A stretch of 64,000 nucleotides of DNA from an uncultured Bacteroidota bacterium (GTDB taxonomy: Bacteria > Bacteroidota > Bacteroidia > Chitinophagales > Chitinophagaceae), in NCBI GenBank assembly GCA_903882805.1, contig CAIRYK010000071.1, positions 1 to 64,000 on the forward strand. The letters are read 5' to 3'. Below the pieces are notes generated by a model, which searched no databases, had not been told where the DNA came from, and saw only the letters and a program-made list of their open reading frames with translations. Numbering within the stretch: the stretch's first letter is position 1; each line of letters opens with the position of its first letter. Position numbers and translations under genes: made by a program. Below are positions 9,059 through 17,739 of this stretch, in pieces.

Positions 9059-10060
9059 TTAAAGATCTTCTCCTCTACGGAATTTATTGATATCCATTCC
9101 GAAATGCAAACCGCGCTCAATGAGTACCTGCTCAATTTCAGACAGTGATTTCTGACCGAAGTTGCGGAATTTCATCAGTTCTTCCTGAGTGTACTGTACC
9201 AGCTCGCTCAGTGAATTGATTTTCGCAGCTTTCAGGCAGTTGAATGCGCGTACAGAAAGTTCCAGATCTTCGAGCGGAGTGTTCAACACCTTGCGAACAA
9301 GCAGTGTTTCTTCGTCTACAATTGTTTCTTTCTCTTCGCGTTTAGTATCCAATGAGATGTTCTCATCAGTAATGATCATCAAATGCTGGATAAGTATACG
9401 AGATGCTTCTTTTACAGCCTCTTCAGGATGTATAGTGCCATCTGTATTCACTTCCATTACCAGTTTTTCGAAATCGGTACGTTGTTCAACGCGGGTGTTT
9501 TCTATACTGTATTTTACATTCTTGATAGGCGTGTATATAGAATCGATAGCGATCAATCCCAAAGGCGCATCATCGGGTCTGTTTTCCTCTGCAGGCACAT
9601 AACCGCGACCTTTGCCAATATGCAATTCCATTTGAAAACCTGCGCCCGGATGAAGGTTGCAGATAATCAGATCAGGATTCATTACCTGAAAGTTAGGCAA
9701 TGCTTCGCCAATCATTCCGGCAGTAAATACCTCTTTATTTTTTACATTCAAATCAACCTTTTCACCGGCAAATTCGCTCATGTCGCCAATGGCCTTAAAG
9801 CGTACTTGCTTCAGATTAAGTATGATTTCGGTTACGTCTTCCAGTACGCCTTTTAGCGTAGCAAATTCATGGTCAGCACCCGGAATCCTGATGGCAGTTA
9901 TCGCAAAACCCTCCAGTGAGGAAAGCAATACGCGGCGAAGAGCGTTACCAATGGTGACGCCATAGCCCGGCTCCAGGGGGCGGAATTCGAACTGCGCCTC
10001 GAAATCAGTTGTTTTCTGAAGAGCTATCTTATCCGGTTTTTGGAAATTCAATATGGCCAT
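9059..10060 (-). CDS. rpoA: RNA polymerase subunit alpha
   Basis: 333 residues, normal length. The N-terminal dimerisation domain is clear ([22 protein letters not shown], then [19 protein letters not shown]). The C-terminal DNA-binding helix-hairpin region is also clear ([20 protein letters not shown] and [18 protein letters not shown]). The subunit nucleates core polymerase assembly and contacts UP elements and activators. It follows rpsD at 81 bases. Confidence 0.98.
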   Translation of the reverse strand: MAILNFQKPDKIALQKTTDFEAQFEFRPLEPGYGVTIGNALRRVLLSSLEGFAITAIRIPGADHEFATLKGVLEDVTEIILNLKQVRFKAIGDMSEFAGEKVDLNVKNKEVFTAGMIGEALPNFQVMNPDLIICNLHPGAGFQMELHIGKGRGYVPAEENRPDDAPLGLIAIDSIYTPIKNVKYSIENTRVEQRTDFEKLVMEVNTDGTIHPEEAVKEASRILIQHLMIITDENISLDTKREEKETIVDEETLLVRKVLNTPLEDLELSVRAFNCLKAAKINSLSELVQYTQEELMKFRNFGQKSLSEIEQVLIERGLHFGMDINKFRRGEDL

Positions 10061-10116
10061 ATTGATACTTTATTTGTGATTTGTAATTGTTTACTTGTTA
10101 ACTTAATCAGGAACAG

Positions 10117-10136
10117 CAAAACCCCCATCAGGGGGT
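10117..10136 (-). terminator. Small GC hairpin with short T-run between rpsD and rpoA
   Basis: On the minus strand ACCCCC-TGAT-GGGGGT is followed by TTT. The 6-bp GC stem with a short T tail could act as a weak attenuator, or an mRNA processing or stabilising hairpin, within the ribosomal operon. Confidence 0.45.
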
Positions 10137-10141
10137 AATGA

Positions 10142-10747
10142 TTATTTAGAATACAATTCTACAATCAGCTGCTCTTTTATGTTTTCCGGAACTGCATCGC
10201 GTTCTGGATGTGCAAGGTATGTACCTTTCATATCTTTTTCATTCCACTCTACCCAGTTGATCTTTACATTTTTGCCGCGGATCATACCAGTAACAATAGT
10301 GTTTGCTTTGCTCTTAGGTTTCAGTTCGATCACATCGCCTGGTTTAAGGCTGTATGAAGGAATGTTCACTATCTCGCCATTAACCATGAGGTGTTTGTGA
10401 GAAACCAACTGACGGGCAGCAGGACGTGTAGGGGCAATACCCATACGGTAGATAGTATTGTCTAAACGAGCTTCAAGCAACTTAATAAGGTTCTCACCGG
10501 TTGCGCCTTTCAAACGTGCAGCTTCTACGTAAGTATTAGCGAACTGTTTTTCGAGCAAGCCGTAAGTGTACTTTGCTTTTTGTTTTTCTTTCAACTGCAC
10601 TGCGTATTCGCTTGGAGCTTTGCGCTTGCGGGTTGGGCCATGCTGGCCGGGAGGATTGCTGTTTTTAGCGAGGCTTTTGCCTGATCCTAAGATTGGTTCG
10701 CCAAATATGCGGCAAATCCTGTTTTTGGGTCCTGTGTAACGTGCCAT
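10142..10747 (-). CDS. rpsD: 30S ribosomal protein S4
   Basis: 201 residues, full length. The start (MARYTGPKNRICRIFGEPI), the basic helix GPTRKRKAPSEYAVQLKEKQ and the S4 RNA-binding domain (RLDNTIYRMGIAPTRPAARQ, then LMVNGEIVNIPSYSLKPGD) identify it. It is a primary 16S-binding assembly protein and, in many bacteria, the translational autoregulator of the alpha operon. This version lacks the cysteine zinc knuckle at the N-terminus. Confidence 0.97.
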   Translation of the reverse strand: MARYTGPKNRICRIFGEPILGSGKSLAKNSNPPGQHGPTRKRKAPSEYAVQLKEKQKAKYTYGLLEKQFANTYVEAARLKGATGENLIKLLEARLDNTIYRMGIAPTRPAARQLVSHKHLMVNGEIVNIPSYSLKPGDVIELKPKSKANTIVTGMIRGKNVKINWVEWNEKDMKGTYLAHPERDAVPENIKEQLIVELYSK

Positions 10748-10841
10748 TACGATTTTTTGTTTTTAGCTGCTCCGTCTCCTTTAAAAATCGTAAAATCCGA
10801 TCCGAAACAGCCTGATTAAAAATAATTGTTTATTATGAATG

Positions 10842-10873
10842 ATATCCCCTCTACAAGGTTGTAAAGGGGATAT
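10842..10873 (-). repeat. Inverted repeat between rpsK and rpsD
   Basis: ATATCCCCT and AGGGGATAT form a 9-bp perfect stem around a 14-base loop, 94 bases upstream of the rpsD start. No U-run follows on the minus strand. It is a candidate mRNA structure for regulation or processing of rpsD, for example an S4 target, but that is inference. Confidence 0.45.
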
Positions 10874-10881
10874 ACTATATA

Positions 10882-11286
10882 CTATACTCTACGTTTTTTG
10901 GGAGGGCGACAGCCATTGTGTGGGAGAGGAGTAACGTCCTTGATAGAAGTTACTTCGATACCGCTGTTGTTAAGAGCGCGGATAGCGCCTTCACGACCAG
11001 AACCCGGTCCTTTTACATATACATCGCATCTTTTCATACCTGCATCGGTTGCTACTTTAGCGCAATCCTGTGCGGCTGTTTGAGCTGCATAAGGCGTGTT
11101 CTTTTTAGAACCGCGGAAACCCATCTTACCAGCAGAAGACCAGGAAATAACCTGACCAGCTTTGTTGGTAATGCTGATAATAATGTTGTTGAAGGTTGCA
11201 TTTATATGCACATCTCCATGAGTGTCTACTTTTACGATACGCTTTTTAGCGACGGTCTTCGCAGATGCTTGTTGCGTTTTTGCCAT
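10882..11286 (-). CDS. rpsK: 30S ribosomal protein S11
   Basis: 134 residues from the ATG at 11286 ([17 protein letters not shown]). The longer ORF-track start adds nine residues (MTTSIQKVK) that are not part of S11. The body is canonical: [55 protein letters not shown] and the C-terminal [12 protein letters not shown]. It sits in the 30S platform near the mRNA exit. Confidence 0.97.
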   Translation of the reverse strand: MAKTQQASAKTVAKKRIVKVDTHGDVHINATFNNIIISITNKAGQVISWSSAGKMGFRGSKKNTPYAAQTAAQDCAKVATDAGMKRCDVYVKGPGSGREGAIRALNNSGIEVTSIKDVTPLPHNGCRPPKKRRV

Positions 11287-11396
11287 TTTTACTTTTTGTA
11301 TTGAGGTAGTCAATTAATAGTCAAGCCGCATATTGCAGCTTTGCGTTACCCCTCCCCGAAGCGCCTGCCCGGATCCAGTAGTCAACGCGGTTTATT

Positions 11397-11777
11397 TTAC
11401 TTCTTAGGCGCTTTCTTCTTACCGGCAACTGTCTTACGCTTACCTTTACGGGTACGGCTGTTAGTACGTGTGCGCTGTCCACGTAAAGGAAGACCTTTAC
11501 GATGACGCAGTCCGCGATAACAAGCGATATCCATCAGGCGCTTAATGTTCATTTGCACTTCAGAACGCAATTGACCTTCAACTTTAAACTCTGCGTTGAT
11601 TATATTACGGATTGCAGTCTGCTCTTCATCATTCCACTCAAAAGCCTTTTTGTCGTAGCTTACGCCTGCTTTATCAAGAATGTACCGGGCAGTACTATTA
11701 CCAATGCCGAAAATATAAGTGAGCGCTATCTCACCACGTTTGTTCTTCGGAAGATCAATACCAGCTATACGAGCCAT
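11397..11777 (-). CDS. rpsM: 30S ribosomal protein S13
   Basis: 126 residues beginning [19 protein letters not shown]. It has the helix-two-turns-helix ([20 protein letters not shown]), the [20 protein letters not shown] signature and a lysine-rich tail that reaches the P-site tRNA. It is co-directional with rpmJ upstream and rpsK downstream. Confidence 0.98.
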   Translation of the reverse strand: MARIAGIDLPKNKRGEIALTYIFGIGNSTARYILDKAGVSYDKKAFEWNDEEQTAIRNIINAEFKVEGQLRSEVQMNIKRLMDIACYRGLRHRKGLPLRGQRTRTNSRTRKGKRKTVAGKKKAPKK

Positions 11778-11870
11778 TAATATTGAGAATTTATATTTAC
11801 AATTAAAAAATAATTTCTGTTGTTTCTTTACCTTCTTAGGGATGATTCACTGAAGGGGGCCGATAACATC

Positions 11871-11987
11871 TTATCCCTGACGCTGTTTGAAACGTGGGTT
11901 CATTTTGTTGATGATATACAGTCTACCCTTACGGCGAACAATTTTACAATCTACGCTGCGCTTTTTAATGGATGCTCTTACTTTCAT
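11871..11987 (-). CDS. rpmJ: 50S ribosomal protein L36
   Basis: 38 residues, too short for the ORF track: [20 protein letters not shown] at the start, then [18 protein letters not shown] and TAA. The length and the ending NPRFKQRQG are typical. Only one cysteine remains of the zinc-binding C-C-C-H set, so this is the zinc-free (C-) form of L36. It lies between infA and rpsM in the usual alpha-operon order. Confidence 0.95.
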   Translation of the reverse strand: MKVRASIKKRSVDCKIVRRKGRLYIINKMNPRFKQRQG

Positions 11988-12042
11988 GACTTTTGTTTTG
12001 TTGTGTTTGTTTTGTTTATCTACACCCTAAAGGGCATTTTGT

Positions 12043-12261
12043 TTACTTGTAACGATAAATTATTCTGCCACGACTCAAATCGTACGGACTCATTTCAACG
12101 CCCACTTTGTCGCCAGGCAAAATACGAATATAGTGCATCCTCATTTTTCCGGAGATGGTGGCCAGTATTTCATGACCATTTTCCAAACGAACGCGAAACA
12201 TTGCGTTTGACAATGCTTCAACTATTGTTCCGTCTTGTTTAATCAGTGATTGTTTGGCCAT
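12043..12261 (-). CDS. infA: Translation initiation factor IF-1
   Basis: 72 residues, an OB-fold of the normal length ([60 protein letters not shown], ending YRYK). It binds the ribosomal A site during initiation. It is the first gene of this operon and has a promoter immediately upstream. secY and map, usual upstream neighbours, are absent. Confidence 0.98.
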   Translation of the reverse strand: MAKQSLIKQDGTIVEALSNAMFRVRLENGHEILATISGKMRMHYIRILPGDKVGVEMSPYDLSRGRIIYRYK

Positions 12262-12277
12262 ATTTTCTAAAGGACTG

Positions 12278-12285
12278 CAAAGGTA
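12278..12285 (-). promoter_or_regulatory. TAnnTTTG -7 element driving the infA-rplQ operon
   Basis: TACCTTTG followed by CAG on the minus strand, 16 bases upstream of the infA ATG, is a perfect Bacteroidota -7 element. The leader is very short. A second near-match (TACTTTCG, one mismatch) lies about 110 bases further upstream at 12390-12397, within a hairpin. Confidence 0.7.
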
Positions 12286-12385
12286 GTAAAAACTTTTGAT
12301 TTAATTAAATAACGTGAAAAAAATAAAAAATAAGCAGCCAACACTCTACATGTCGGTCCGAATTTGTTCATTTTATTTCAACAGA

Positions 12386-12412
12386 GTTGCGAAAGTACGT
12401 GTTTTTCGCAAC
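12386..12412 (-). repeat. Inverted repeat downstream of the lipoprotein gene
   Basis: GTTGCGAAA and TTTCGCAAC form a 9-bp stem with a 9-base loop. It has no terminal U-run in either direction, so termination of the lipoprotein transcript here is possible but unproven. One arm overlaps a promoter-like TACTTTCG. Confidence 0.4.
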
Positions 12413-12468
12413 AAATGCCTTACAAATATTAAACCTGTTCTCATCTTCGAGCACAAGCATGGCGCTTT

Positions 12469-13383
12469 CTAGTTAATACGTGCACCCGACAATGAAATTA
12501 CAGACTTGCCGCCGCCATGACCAGGCGCCGGCAAATTGGGATAGGTATTGGTTGTTTTAACCGACAGGCTGCATCCCGGCTGTATTGTCGCTGCCTTTGT
12601 AGGAATGCAACTCTGAAAATTGAGCGTATATCCGTTTACTGTAGTTGCATTTATTGAATAATTAAGATAGTCGCAACCCGACGAAAGCGTTATTTTAGTC
12701 GTGTCTATCTGATAAGTGAGCGATATGGGCAACTGATGCGCAACCGGCGCGTCGTATTGATTAAAAGTGTCGGTTGAAGTATACGTCCAATAAACATCGT
12801 TTCCGCTCCATACTAATGTATTAGTAGCGCAATCCAACGACCATGTGCCAGAAACTGGCGCCTTGGGTATTACGCCCAGATTGTTTGCCATACCTGAACT
12901 CGTGCCACTCCATGTGCCGGACCATTTCCCTAAACCTTTAGCTACGGAAAGCGGACTACGGACAAAAACAGATACCGGGAAACGGGAATAATTGAGCGCC
13001 TGAGGCGTGTTGATATTGAAGGATAAATTTTGTGAATAACTTGGAGTTGCAATGATACCAGCCACTTTCGATGTGTTAACATTAACGCCTACCGTGGCTA
13101 CCTCGCCTGCGGCAAGCGCTCCCGAAGTATTGGTGAAACTGAGCATACCTGCAGAACCTGTTACATTATCGTCGATAGTATAATTGAGGATACTACCAGA
13201 TGGCCCGATATTAGCAACTGTAAAATACTGTGCGCAATTGCCTGGCAAAATAACCGTGATAGGTATTTCCTTTACTTCTAGTACCGGAGTTGGCCGAGCA
13301 ACCTCATCGGGCGCTTTTGTGCAACTCAGCGGCAGTAAAAACAGCAAAAATCCTATTAAGCATAACCGGCTCAGTAACTGCAT
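12469..13383 (-). CDS. Hypothetical surface lipoprotein
   Basis: 304 residues. A lipoprotein signal (LIGFLLFLLPLSCTKAP) is followed by a beta-rich, Ser/Thr/Asn/Gly-rich body. The first part (TVANIGPSGSILNYTIDD to VNVNTSKVAG) reads like an Ig-like choice-of-anchor domain. The second part has a GKWSGTWSGTSSG turn motif and a Cys pair around SSGCDYLNYS and NFQSCIPTK. The family is not recognised and no enzyme motif is visible. A TATATTTG element 16 bases upstream supports the start and a single-gene transcript. Confidence 0.65.
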   Translation of the reverse strand: MQLLSRLCLIGFLLFLLPLSCTKAPDEVARPTPVLEVKEIPITVILPGNCAQYFTVANIGPSGSILNYTIDDNVTGSAGMLSFTNTSGALAAGEVATVGVNVNTSKVAGIIATPSYSQNLSFNINTPQALNYSRFPVSVFVRSPLSVAKGLGKWSGTWSGTSSGMANNLGVIPKAPVSGTWSLDCATNTLVWSGNDVYWTYTSTDTFNQYDAPVAHQLPISLTYQIDTTKITLSSGCDYLNYSINATTVNGYTLNFQSCIPTKAATIQPGCSLSVKTTNTYPNLPAPGHGGGKSVISLSGARIN

Positions 13384-13398
13384 GGGTGGTATTTGCTA

Positions 13399-13406
13399 CA
13401 AATATA
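13399..13406 (-). promoter_or_regulatory. TAnnTTTG -7 element of the lipoprotein gene
   Basis: TATATTTG on the minus strand, 15 bases between its end and the ATG at 13383. Confidence 0.6.
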
Positions 13407-13477
13407 AACTTCAGCCCACTCATTAGCAAATATCGCCAATGCTGTTAGCCGAACAAAAGGGTTGTGCTTCAAGCTGT

Positions 13478-14056
13478 TTATCCCATTGCTGCAACAGGAG
13501 CCAACCTGTGCGCCCACTCCATTAGCGACCCATACTGTTCGTCAATCAGATCGTGGGGTAGTTGGTAGGGATCGTGCTTGGTTGTAAGAAACACAGTATG
13601 CATAGACAGGCGTTTACCAAACTCCATGTCGCTGATGCTGTTTCCTATCATCACGCTACGTTTAAAATCTATGCCCGGAAAATCTTGCTGAGCCTGTAAC
13701 CCCATACCGGTGTTAGGTTTGCGGTTTCTATCTTCATTATTTACCGCCGTGGCCGAGTACACCTTGTCTATTCTGCCGCCTTCTTCGGCCACATGGCGTT
13801 TCATATTGGCATGTATTTCGCGCAGGGTTTCCAACGTCATTATACCCCGCCCTACTCCACGCTGGTTGGTAACAACTACTATATTACCAAAGACGCTATT
13901 AAACATACGCATAGCCTCAAGCACGCCGTCGTGAAACTTAAACTCATCCCAATTGGTGATGTAAGAGCCTACAGATTCTATATTAATTACGCCGTCTCTA
14001 TCTAAAAACAACGACCAGCTTTTATCGATTTCGGGTTTACCGTTCAATATCTCCAT
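13478..14056 (-). CDS. gmhB: HAD-IIIA phosphatase, GmhB-like (heptose-1,7-bisphosphate phosphatase)
   Basis: 192 residues. HAD motif I is FLDRDGVINIES (D-x-D nucleophile pair), motif II is VVTNQRGVGRG, the lysine motif is RNRKPNTGM and motif III is MIGNSISDMEFGKRL. The GYVxx-type segment after motif I (SVGSYITNWDEF) matches GmhB and HisB-N. The cysteine/histidine zinc loop of E. coli GmhB is missing (YSATAVNNEDRNRKP instead), so this is a zinc-free variant. It is 17 bases downstream of gmhA, which places it in ADP-heptose synthesis for LPS or glycoproteins, though the substrate could be a different sugar bisphosphate. Confidence 0.8.
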   Translation of the reverse strand: MEILNGKPEIDKSWSLFLDRDGVINIESVGSYITNWDEFKFHDGVLEAMRMFNSVFGNIVVVTNQRGVGRGIMTLETLREIHANMKRHVAEEGGRIDKVYSATAVNNEDRNRKPNTGMGLQAQQDFPGIDFKRSVMIGNSISDMEFGKRLSMHTVFLTTKHDPYQLPHDLIDEQYGSLMEWAHRLAPVAAMG

Positions 14057-14073
14057 TGCTACAAACCTAACAT

Positions 14074-14652
14074 TTACTTTTTAAACAAATGCGCCTCTAC
14101 CAACTGGCAGATGATATGCCCAACCATTATATGCGACTCCTGTATACGCGGCGTATCGCTGCTCGGAACATTGATCAGGTGATCGCAGATTTCCTTCATT
14201 TTACCTCCGCCTACTCCAGTTAATCCTACATTTATCATACCAATTTCGCGAGCCTGCTCCATGGCTTTAATAATATTTACAGAGTTGCCCGAGGTGCTCA
14301 GTCCTACCAGCACATCGCCGGGGCGGCCCATACCTTTTATCATACGGCTATATACTACATCGTAGCCATAGTCGTTTGCTACAGCCGTCATGTATGATGA
14401 ATTGCAATGCAATGCTTCTGAGGGGAGCGGATCTCTATCGAAATAAAACCTGCCGCTAAATTCTGCTGCAAGATGCTGGGCGTCGGCAGCGCTACCGCCG
14501 TTGCCGCAAAACAGCACTTTGTTACCGTTTTCGAACGCTTTAATTATTAATGCAGTTACCTGCTCTATACGGGCTATCAGCTCAGGGCTGGATAGTATTT
14601 GTTGCTTAACGGCTATAGAAGCCTCTACGATACTGGATATTTGTTGTTGCAT
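14074..14652 (-). CDS. gmhA: Phosphoheptose isomerase (SIS domain)
   Basis: 192 residues, the single-SIS-domain length of GmhA. Visible motifs are KVLFCGNGGSAADAQHLAAE, FSGRFYFDRDPLPSEAL, the substrate loop STSGNSVN and the C-terminal QESHIMVGHIICQLVE with the catalytic histidine region. It converts sedoheptulose-7-phosphate to D-glycero-D-manno-heptose-7-phosphate. DiaA-type paralogues are similar, but gmhB next door favours GmhA. The promoter lies 30 bases upstream. Confidence 0.88.
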   Translation of the reverse strand: MQQQISSIVEASIAVKQQILSSPELIARIEQVTALIIKAFENGNKVLFCGNGGSAADAQHLAAEFSGRFYFDRDPLPSEALHCNSSYMTAVANDYGYDVVYSRMIKGMGRPGDVLVGLSTSGNSVNIIKAMEQAREIGMINVGLTGVGGGKMKEICDHLINVPSSDTPRIQESHIMVGHIICQLVEAHLFKK

Positions 14653-14681
14653 AAGCTTGGTTCAAAAATACACGGTTATAT

Positions 14682-14689
14682 CAAAGATA
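14682..14689 (-). promoter_or_regulatory. TAnnTTTG -7 element of gmhA-gmhB
   Basis: TATCTTTG on the minus strand, about 30 bases upstream of the gmhA ATG. Confidence 0.6.
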
Positions 14690-14977
14690 AAAACTCGGGC
14701 CTTGCTGCGCTGTTACAAAATGTGTAAAACAGCCTGATTTAACACAATTGTAGCTATTATATGTATAACTCTCATAAGAATTCAGCAATTTCAATGCCAA
14801 AACAAAAGCAGCGAGAGTATGTCCCAAGCAAATTACCCATAATTCCTCCTGTGACGCTGGCAGAATCTTTTGTTTATTTTGCCTCCCGAAACTCCTTTTC
14901 AACTGATTATTGCAAGGCTATTACTGCCATAGGTTATTCATTTATAAAGGGATGCATAAGAATGCCGCAAAAAAATT
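14690..14977. other. Intergenic region between divergent gmhA and methyltransferase genes
   Basis: No convincing gene. An 87-codon plus ORF (14761-15024) covers it, but it overlaps the promoter of the next gene and shows no domain or signal peptide. An overlapping minus ORF is equally featureless. No RNA structure was recognised. Confidence 0.5.
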
Positions 14978-14985
14978 TAGTTTTG
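14978..14985 (+). promoter_or_regulatory. TAnnTTTG -7 element of the methyltransferase-wbqC pair
   Basis: TAGTTTTG followed by CAC, 43 bases upstream of the ATG at 15029, matches the consensus exactly. Confidence 0.6.
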
Positions 14986-15028
14986 CACTCAATTGGGATA
15001 ATTAAAATTTTAATAACAATCTAATATC

Positions 15029-15676
15029 ATGAACAACGCAGCCAAACAGGAATTTCAAAAAGCCAACGACCATTCGCTGGAGTTTTACTCTCAGCTCGTT
15101 CACAATGCAGCCGATGAGCACAGTATAGTAGCGCAATCGCAAATGTCGCATTTACGCCGTTTCAACGCTATGCTTCACCTCGGCGATTTTCATGGCAAAA
15201 GTCTGCTCGATATTGGCTGCGGTCTGGGCGGTTTTTACAACTTTTTGCTGGAACGCGGTATCGAGACCGATTACATGGGTATCGACATCAATCCGGATAT
15301 GATAGCCAAGGCCAAGGAAAAAAATCCAGAGATGGCAGATCGCTTTCAGGTTTTTGATATTATTGAAAACGATTTTCCAAGTAAATTTGACTACAGCATT
15401 GCCATTGGCATACTTAACCTCAACTTTGGCGGAGAGATCAACAACGAAATGAACTTCTCGTTGATGAAACAAATGGCTAAACATTCGGAAAAGGGATTTG
15501 CAGTGTCTATGACTTCCAACCTGAGCCCAAAACCAACGCCTAACACTTATTACTTCGATGCAAAAACGATCATTGATCAAACGCTGACGATCACCAAAAA
15601 CTACAAAATAGACCATTCGTACCTGCCCAACGACTTTACTATTTTCGGGTATATGGAAGACTTTTTCAAAAAATAA
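15029..15676 (+). CDS. Class I SAM-dependent methyltransferase
   Basis: 215 residues. The Rossmann SAM-binding motif I is LLDIGCGLGGFYNFL, motif II acidic residue is in MGIDINPDMIAKAK, and motif IV is around DYSIAIGILNLNF. It falls in the methyltransferase type 11/25 range. The N-terminal helices contain several histidines. The substrate is unknown. It lies 9 bases before the WbqC-family gene, so the two are surely co-transcribed, and both may act on a surface glycan or its precursor. Confidence 0.82.
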   Translation: MNNAAKQEFQKANDHSLEFYSQLVHNAADEHSIVAQSQMSHLRRFNAMLHLGDFHGKSLLDIGCGLGGFYNFLLERGIETDYMGIDINPDMIAKAKEKNPEMADRFQVFDIIENDFPSKFDYSIAIGILNLNFGGEINNEMNFSLMKQMAKHSEKGFAVSMTSNLSPKPTPNTYYFDAKTIIDQTLTITKNYKIDHSYLPNDFTIFGYMEDFFKK

Positions 15677-15685
15677 ATAACCATA

Positions 15686-16387
15686 ATGATATTTTCGATA
15701 CACCAGCCCAACTACATACCGTGGATAGGCTACTTCTATAAAATATACCGTTCCGATGTATTTATATACCTCGATTCGGTGCAATACCCACGCGGACAAA
15801 GCTATGGCGCCCGCAACACCATAAAAACAGCCAATGGGCCGCTGGTGCTAACCATACCAGTATCTATAGAAAAAGGCAAGGAGGGTAAAATAACCTACCT
15901 CGACGTTAAGTTTTCTGACCCTAAATGGAAAGTAAAACACCAGCGCACACTGGAGGCCAACTATAAGAAAGCGCCTTTTTACAATGAAGTAATGCCGCTT
16001 ATTCAGTCGGTTTTTGATCAGGATATTACGTTTGCTGAAAACAACATACAGATTATTGAAAATATCTGCAACTATATCGGTATCACCTCACAGCGCAAAC
16101 GCCTATCTGAGCTTTTGCCCGACTTTGGCCAAAAAACCGGACTGATAATAGATATAGGCAAGGCAGTAAATGGCACAGCCTACCTTTGTGGCGATGGCGG
16201 TGGCACAGAATATACAGAAGAGCAAATGCTGGCTGAAAACAATATTGCGCTAACGCACACCAAATTTCACCACCCTACCTACAAGCAGCTTTGGGCCGAA
16301 CCGTTTGTGTCGCACCTGTCTATGCTCGACCTGCTGTTTAATAAAGGTAAGGAATCGCTGAATGTAATGTTGAGTACAAACCCCTGA
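15686..16387 (+). CDS. WbqC-family protein
   Basis: 233 residues, full length for the WbqC-like family. The signature start is IFSIHQPNYIPWIGYFYKI, followed by FIYLDSVQYPRGQSYGARN, with YLCGDGGG and the C-terminal LSMLDLLFNKGKES. The family occurs in O-antigen and other polysaccharide loci, and its reaction is poorly defined. The HQPxYxPWxGxF motif gives the best identification. Next to a SAM methyltransferase it may help modify an amino- or acyl-sugar, which is inference. Confidence 0.85.
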   Translation: MIFSIHQPNYIPWIGYFYKIYRSDVFIYLDSVQYPRGQSYGARNTIKTANGPLVLTIPVSIEKGKEGKITYLDVKFSDPKWKVKHQRTLEANYKKAPFYNEVMPLIQSVFDQDITFAENNIQIIENICNYIGITSQRKRLSELLPDFGQKTGLIIDIGKAVNGTAYLCGDGGGTEYTEEQMLAENNIALTHTKFHHPTYKQLWAEPFVSHLSMLDLLFNKGKESLNVMLSTNP

Positions 16388-16456
16388 TAGAAAATATACG
16401 AACAAATACATAGAGGGAGCTGCAACCGGTAGCTCCCTCATTTTATTAGCGCTGCT

Positions 16457-17509
16457 CTACAATGCCCTGAACTCGACCCTTCTGTTGGCTTGCCTGCCTG
16501 CTTCGGTATTGTTGGAAGCTATTGGTTTCAGTGCGCCAGCGCCATTGGTTTTTATACGACTTTGGTCAATACCCGCTTTCACCAATTCAGCTTTTATAGC
16601 TCTTGCTCGTGCCAGCGACAAATACCTATTGTGCGCAGGGTCGCCGGTATTGTCGGTATGGCCGGTTATCTCCAGCCGCATGGCGGTATTGTTACGCAGC
16701 AAGGCAGCCAGTTCATTTATTGTAGCAATACACTCACTGGAAGCTACCGAATCGTCGACCGCAAAATTTATACTGTGAGTTACCACCCTGCCACCGGAAA
16801 CCAATGCCGAAAACTCGCTGCCGGGAGCCCCCCGGGTTATACGCACACGTTTGTAGCTCACGGGAGCTATACAGCCCAGAGACATAAGGTTTGGTTCAAA
16901 TCCACAGTCGGACAGGGTATGAGGGCGGCCGTTATCGAGCAGATAAGTAACCGACTGGCGACTGTAGCTGACTACACATCTATGCCATGCCGAACAATCG
17001 AAACTATCGGCAGGCATGCTGGCAGCTGTACCAGCGGCAGCCCCCGAAAAATGAATTCCGCCATGGGCGGCTATATGCATCGTTACGGTAGTGCACGGAT
17101 GCCCAAAAGCTACCTTACTCAGGTTGAGTTCGGTACAGGCCGTGTTGGCATCAAACCTAAAATCGAATTCAACGGTAAAGCTGTCGTTGTGCATCGACCA
17201 ACCTTTGACCACAGGCATAACCTGCAAAAAGGTGGTTTTTAGTTGCAGCGCATGGGCGCCATTGTTTGCCGCTACCTTTATTTTATCTTTGAGTTTATTC
17301 TGCGCTATTGCCCCTTCCGCACAATCAGATACTTGCCACTTTGCCGGAAAATCACCAATACTATCGCTAGTAAAATCGTCGTAGAAAATGAGTTGCGACC
17401 GGGTAAGCACAGCCGGAGATGCCCTATTGTTGCGCGCCTCTACGCCCTGTGCTGCGCACCACAGAGCAACAAATTGTAATAACAGCGGCAAAAAATGGCG
17501 CAATATCAT
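16457..17509 (-). CDS. OmpA-family protein with N-terminal lectin/laminin-G-like domain
   Basis: 350 residues from the ATG at 17509, which gives a clean signal peptide (MILRHFLPLLLQFVALWCAA). The track start adds 26 unlikely residues across a promoter. Residues about 45-230 form a beta-sandwich-like domain (FYDDFTSDSIGDFPAKWQV, FTVEFDFRFDANTACT, TYLLDNGRPHTLSD), like the LamG/DUF1080-type concanavalin fold. The C-terminal 100 residues are OmpA-like: LEITGHTDNTGDPAHNRYLS, LARARAIKAELVKAGI and NRRVEF, which bind peptidoglycan. It probably links a periplasmic binding module to the cell wall. Confidence 0.8.
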   Translation of the reverse strand: MILRHFLPLLLQFVALWCAAQGVEARNNRASPAVLTRSQLIFYDDFTSDSIGDFPAKWQVSDCAEGAIAQNKLKDKIKVAANNGAHALQLKTTFLQVMPVVKGWSMHNDSFTVEFDFRFDANTACTELNLSKVAFGHPCTTVTMHIAAHGGIHFSGAAAGTAASMPADSFDCSAWHRCVVSYSRQSVTYLLDNGRPHTLSDCGFEPNLMSLGCIAPVSYKRVRITRGAPGSEFSALVSGGRVVTHSINFAVDDSVASSECIATINELAALLRNNTAMRLEITGHTDNTGDPAHNRYLSLARARAIKAELVKAGIDQSRIKTNGAGALKPIASNNTEAGRQANRRVEFRAL

Positions 17510-17513
17510 GATA

Positions 17514-17521
17514 CAAATATA
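17514..17521 (-). promoter_or_regulatory. TAnnTTTG -7 element just before the OmpA-family start
   Basis: TATATTTG on the minus strand ends four bases before the ATG at 17509. The transcript would begin at or within a few bases of the start codon, so a leaderless or near-leaderless mRNA is implied. Confidence 0.5.
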
Positions 17522-17739
17522 ACCCGGATAGAAGAGTTTCCTACCTGTGGCATGGCATAAGGCATGCCTACAAATCAAAACAGACAAGCCATCCTTTTCC
17601 GTAATATATACCGCTATTTTGCTGCTTGCCTTATGGATTTAGTAAAAGATATACAACAGAAGTGGAAAAAAATTAGCTTTAAAAACGGGCTCATTTTCCG
17701 AGGAACCCTTAATTTCACCGCAAAGCAAAACTACTTTTA

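Noticed and set aside
14761-15024. 87-codon plus ORF between gmhA and the methyltransferase
   Set aside because: It runs over the methyltransferase promoter and has no recognisable domain; the opposite-strand ORF there is equally featureless.
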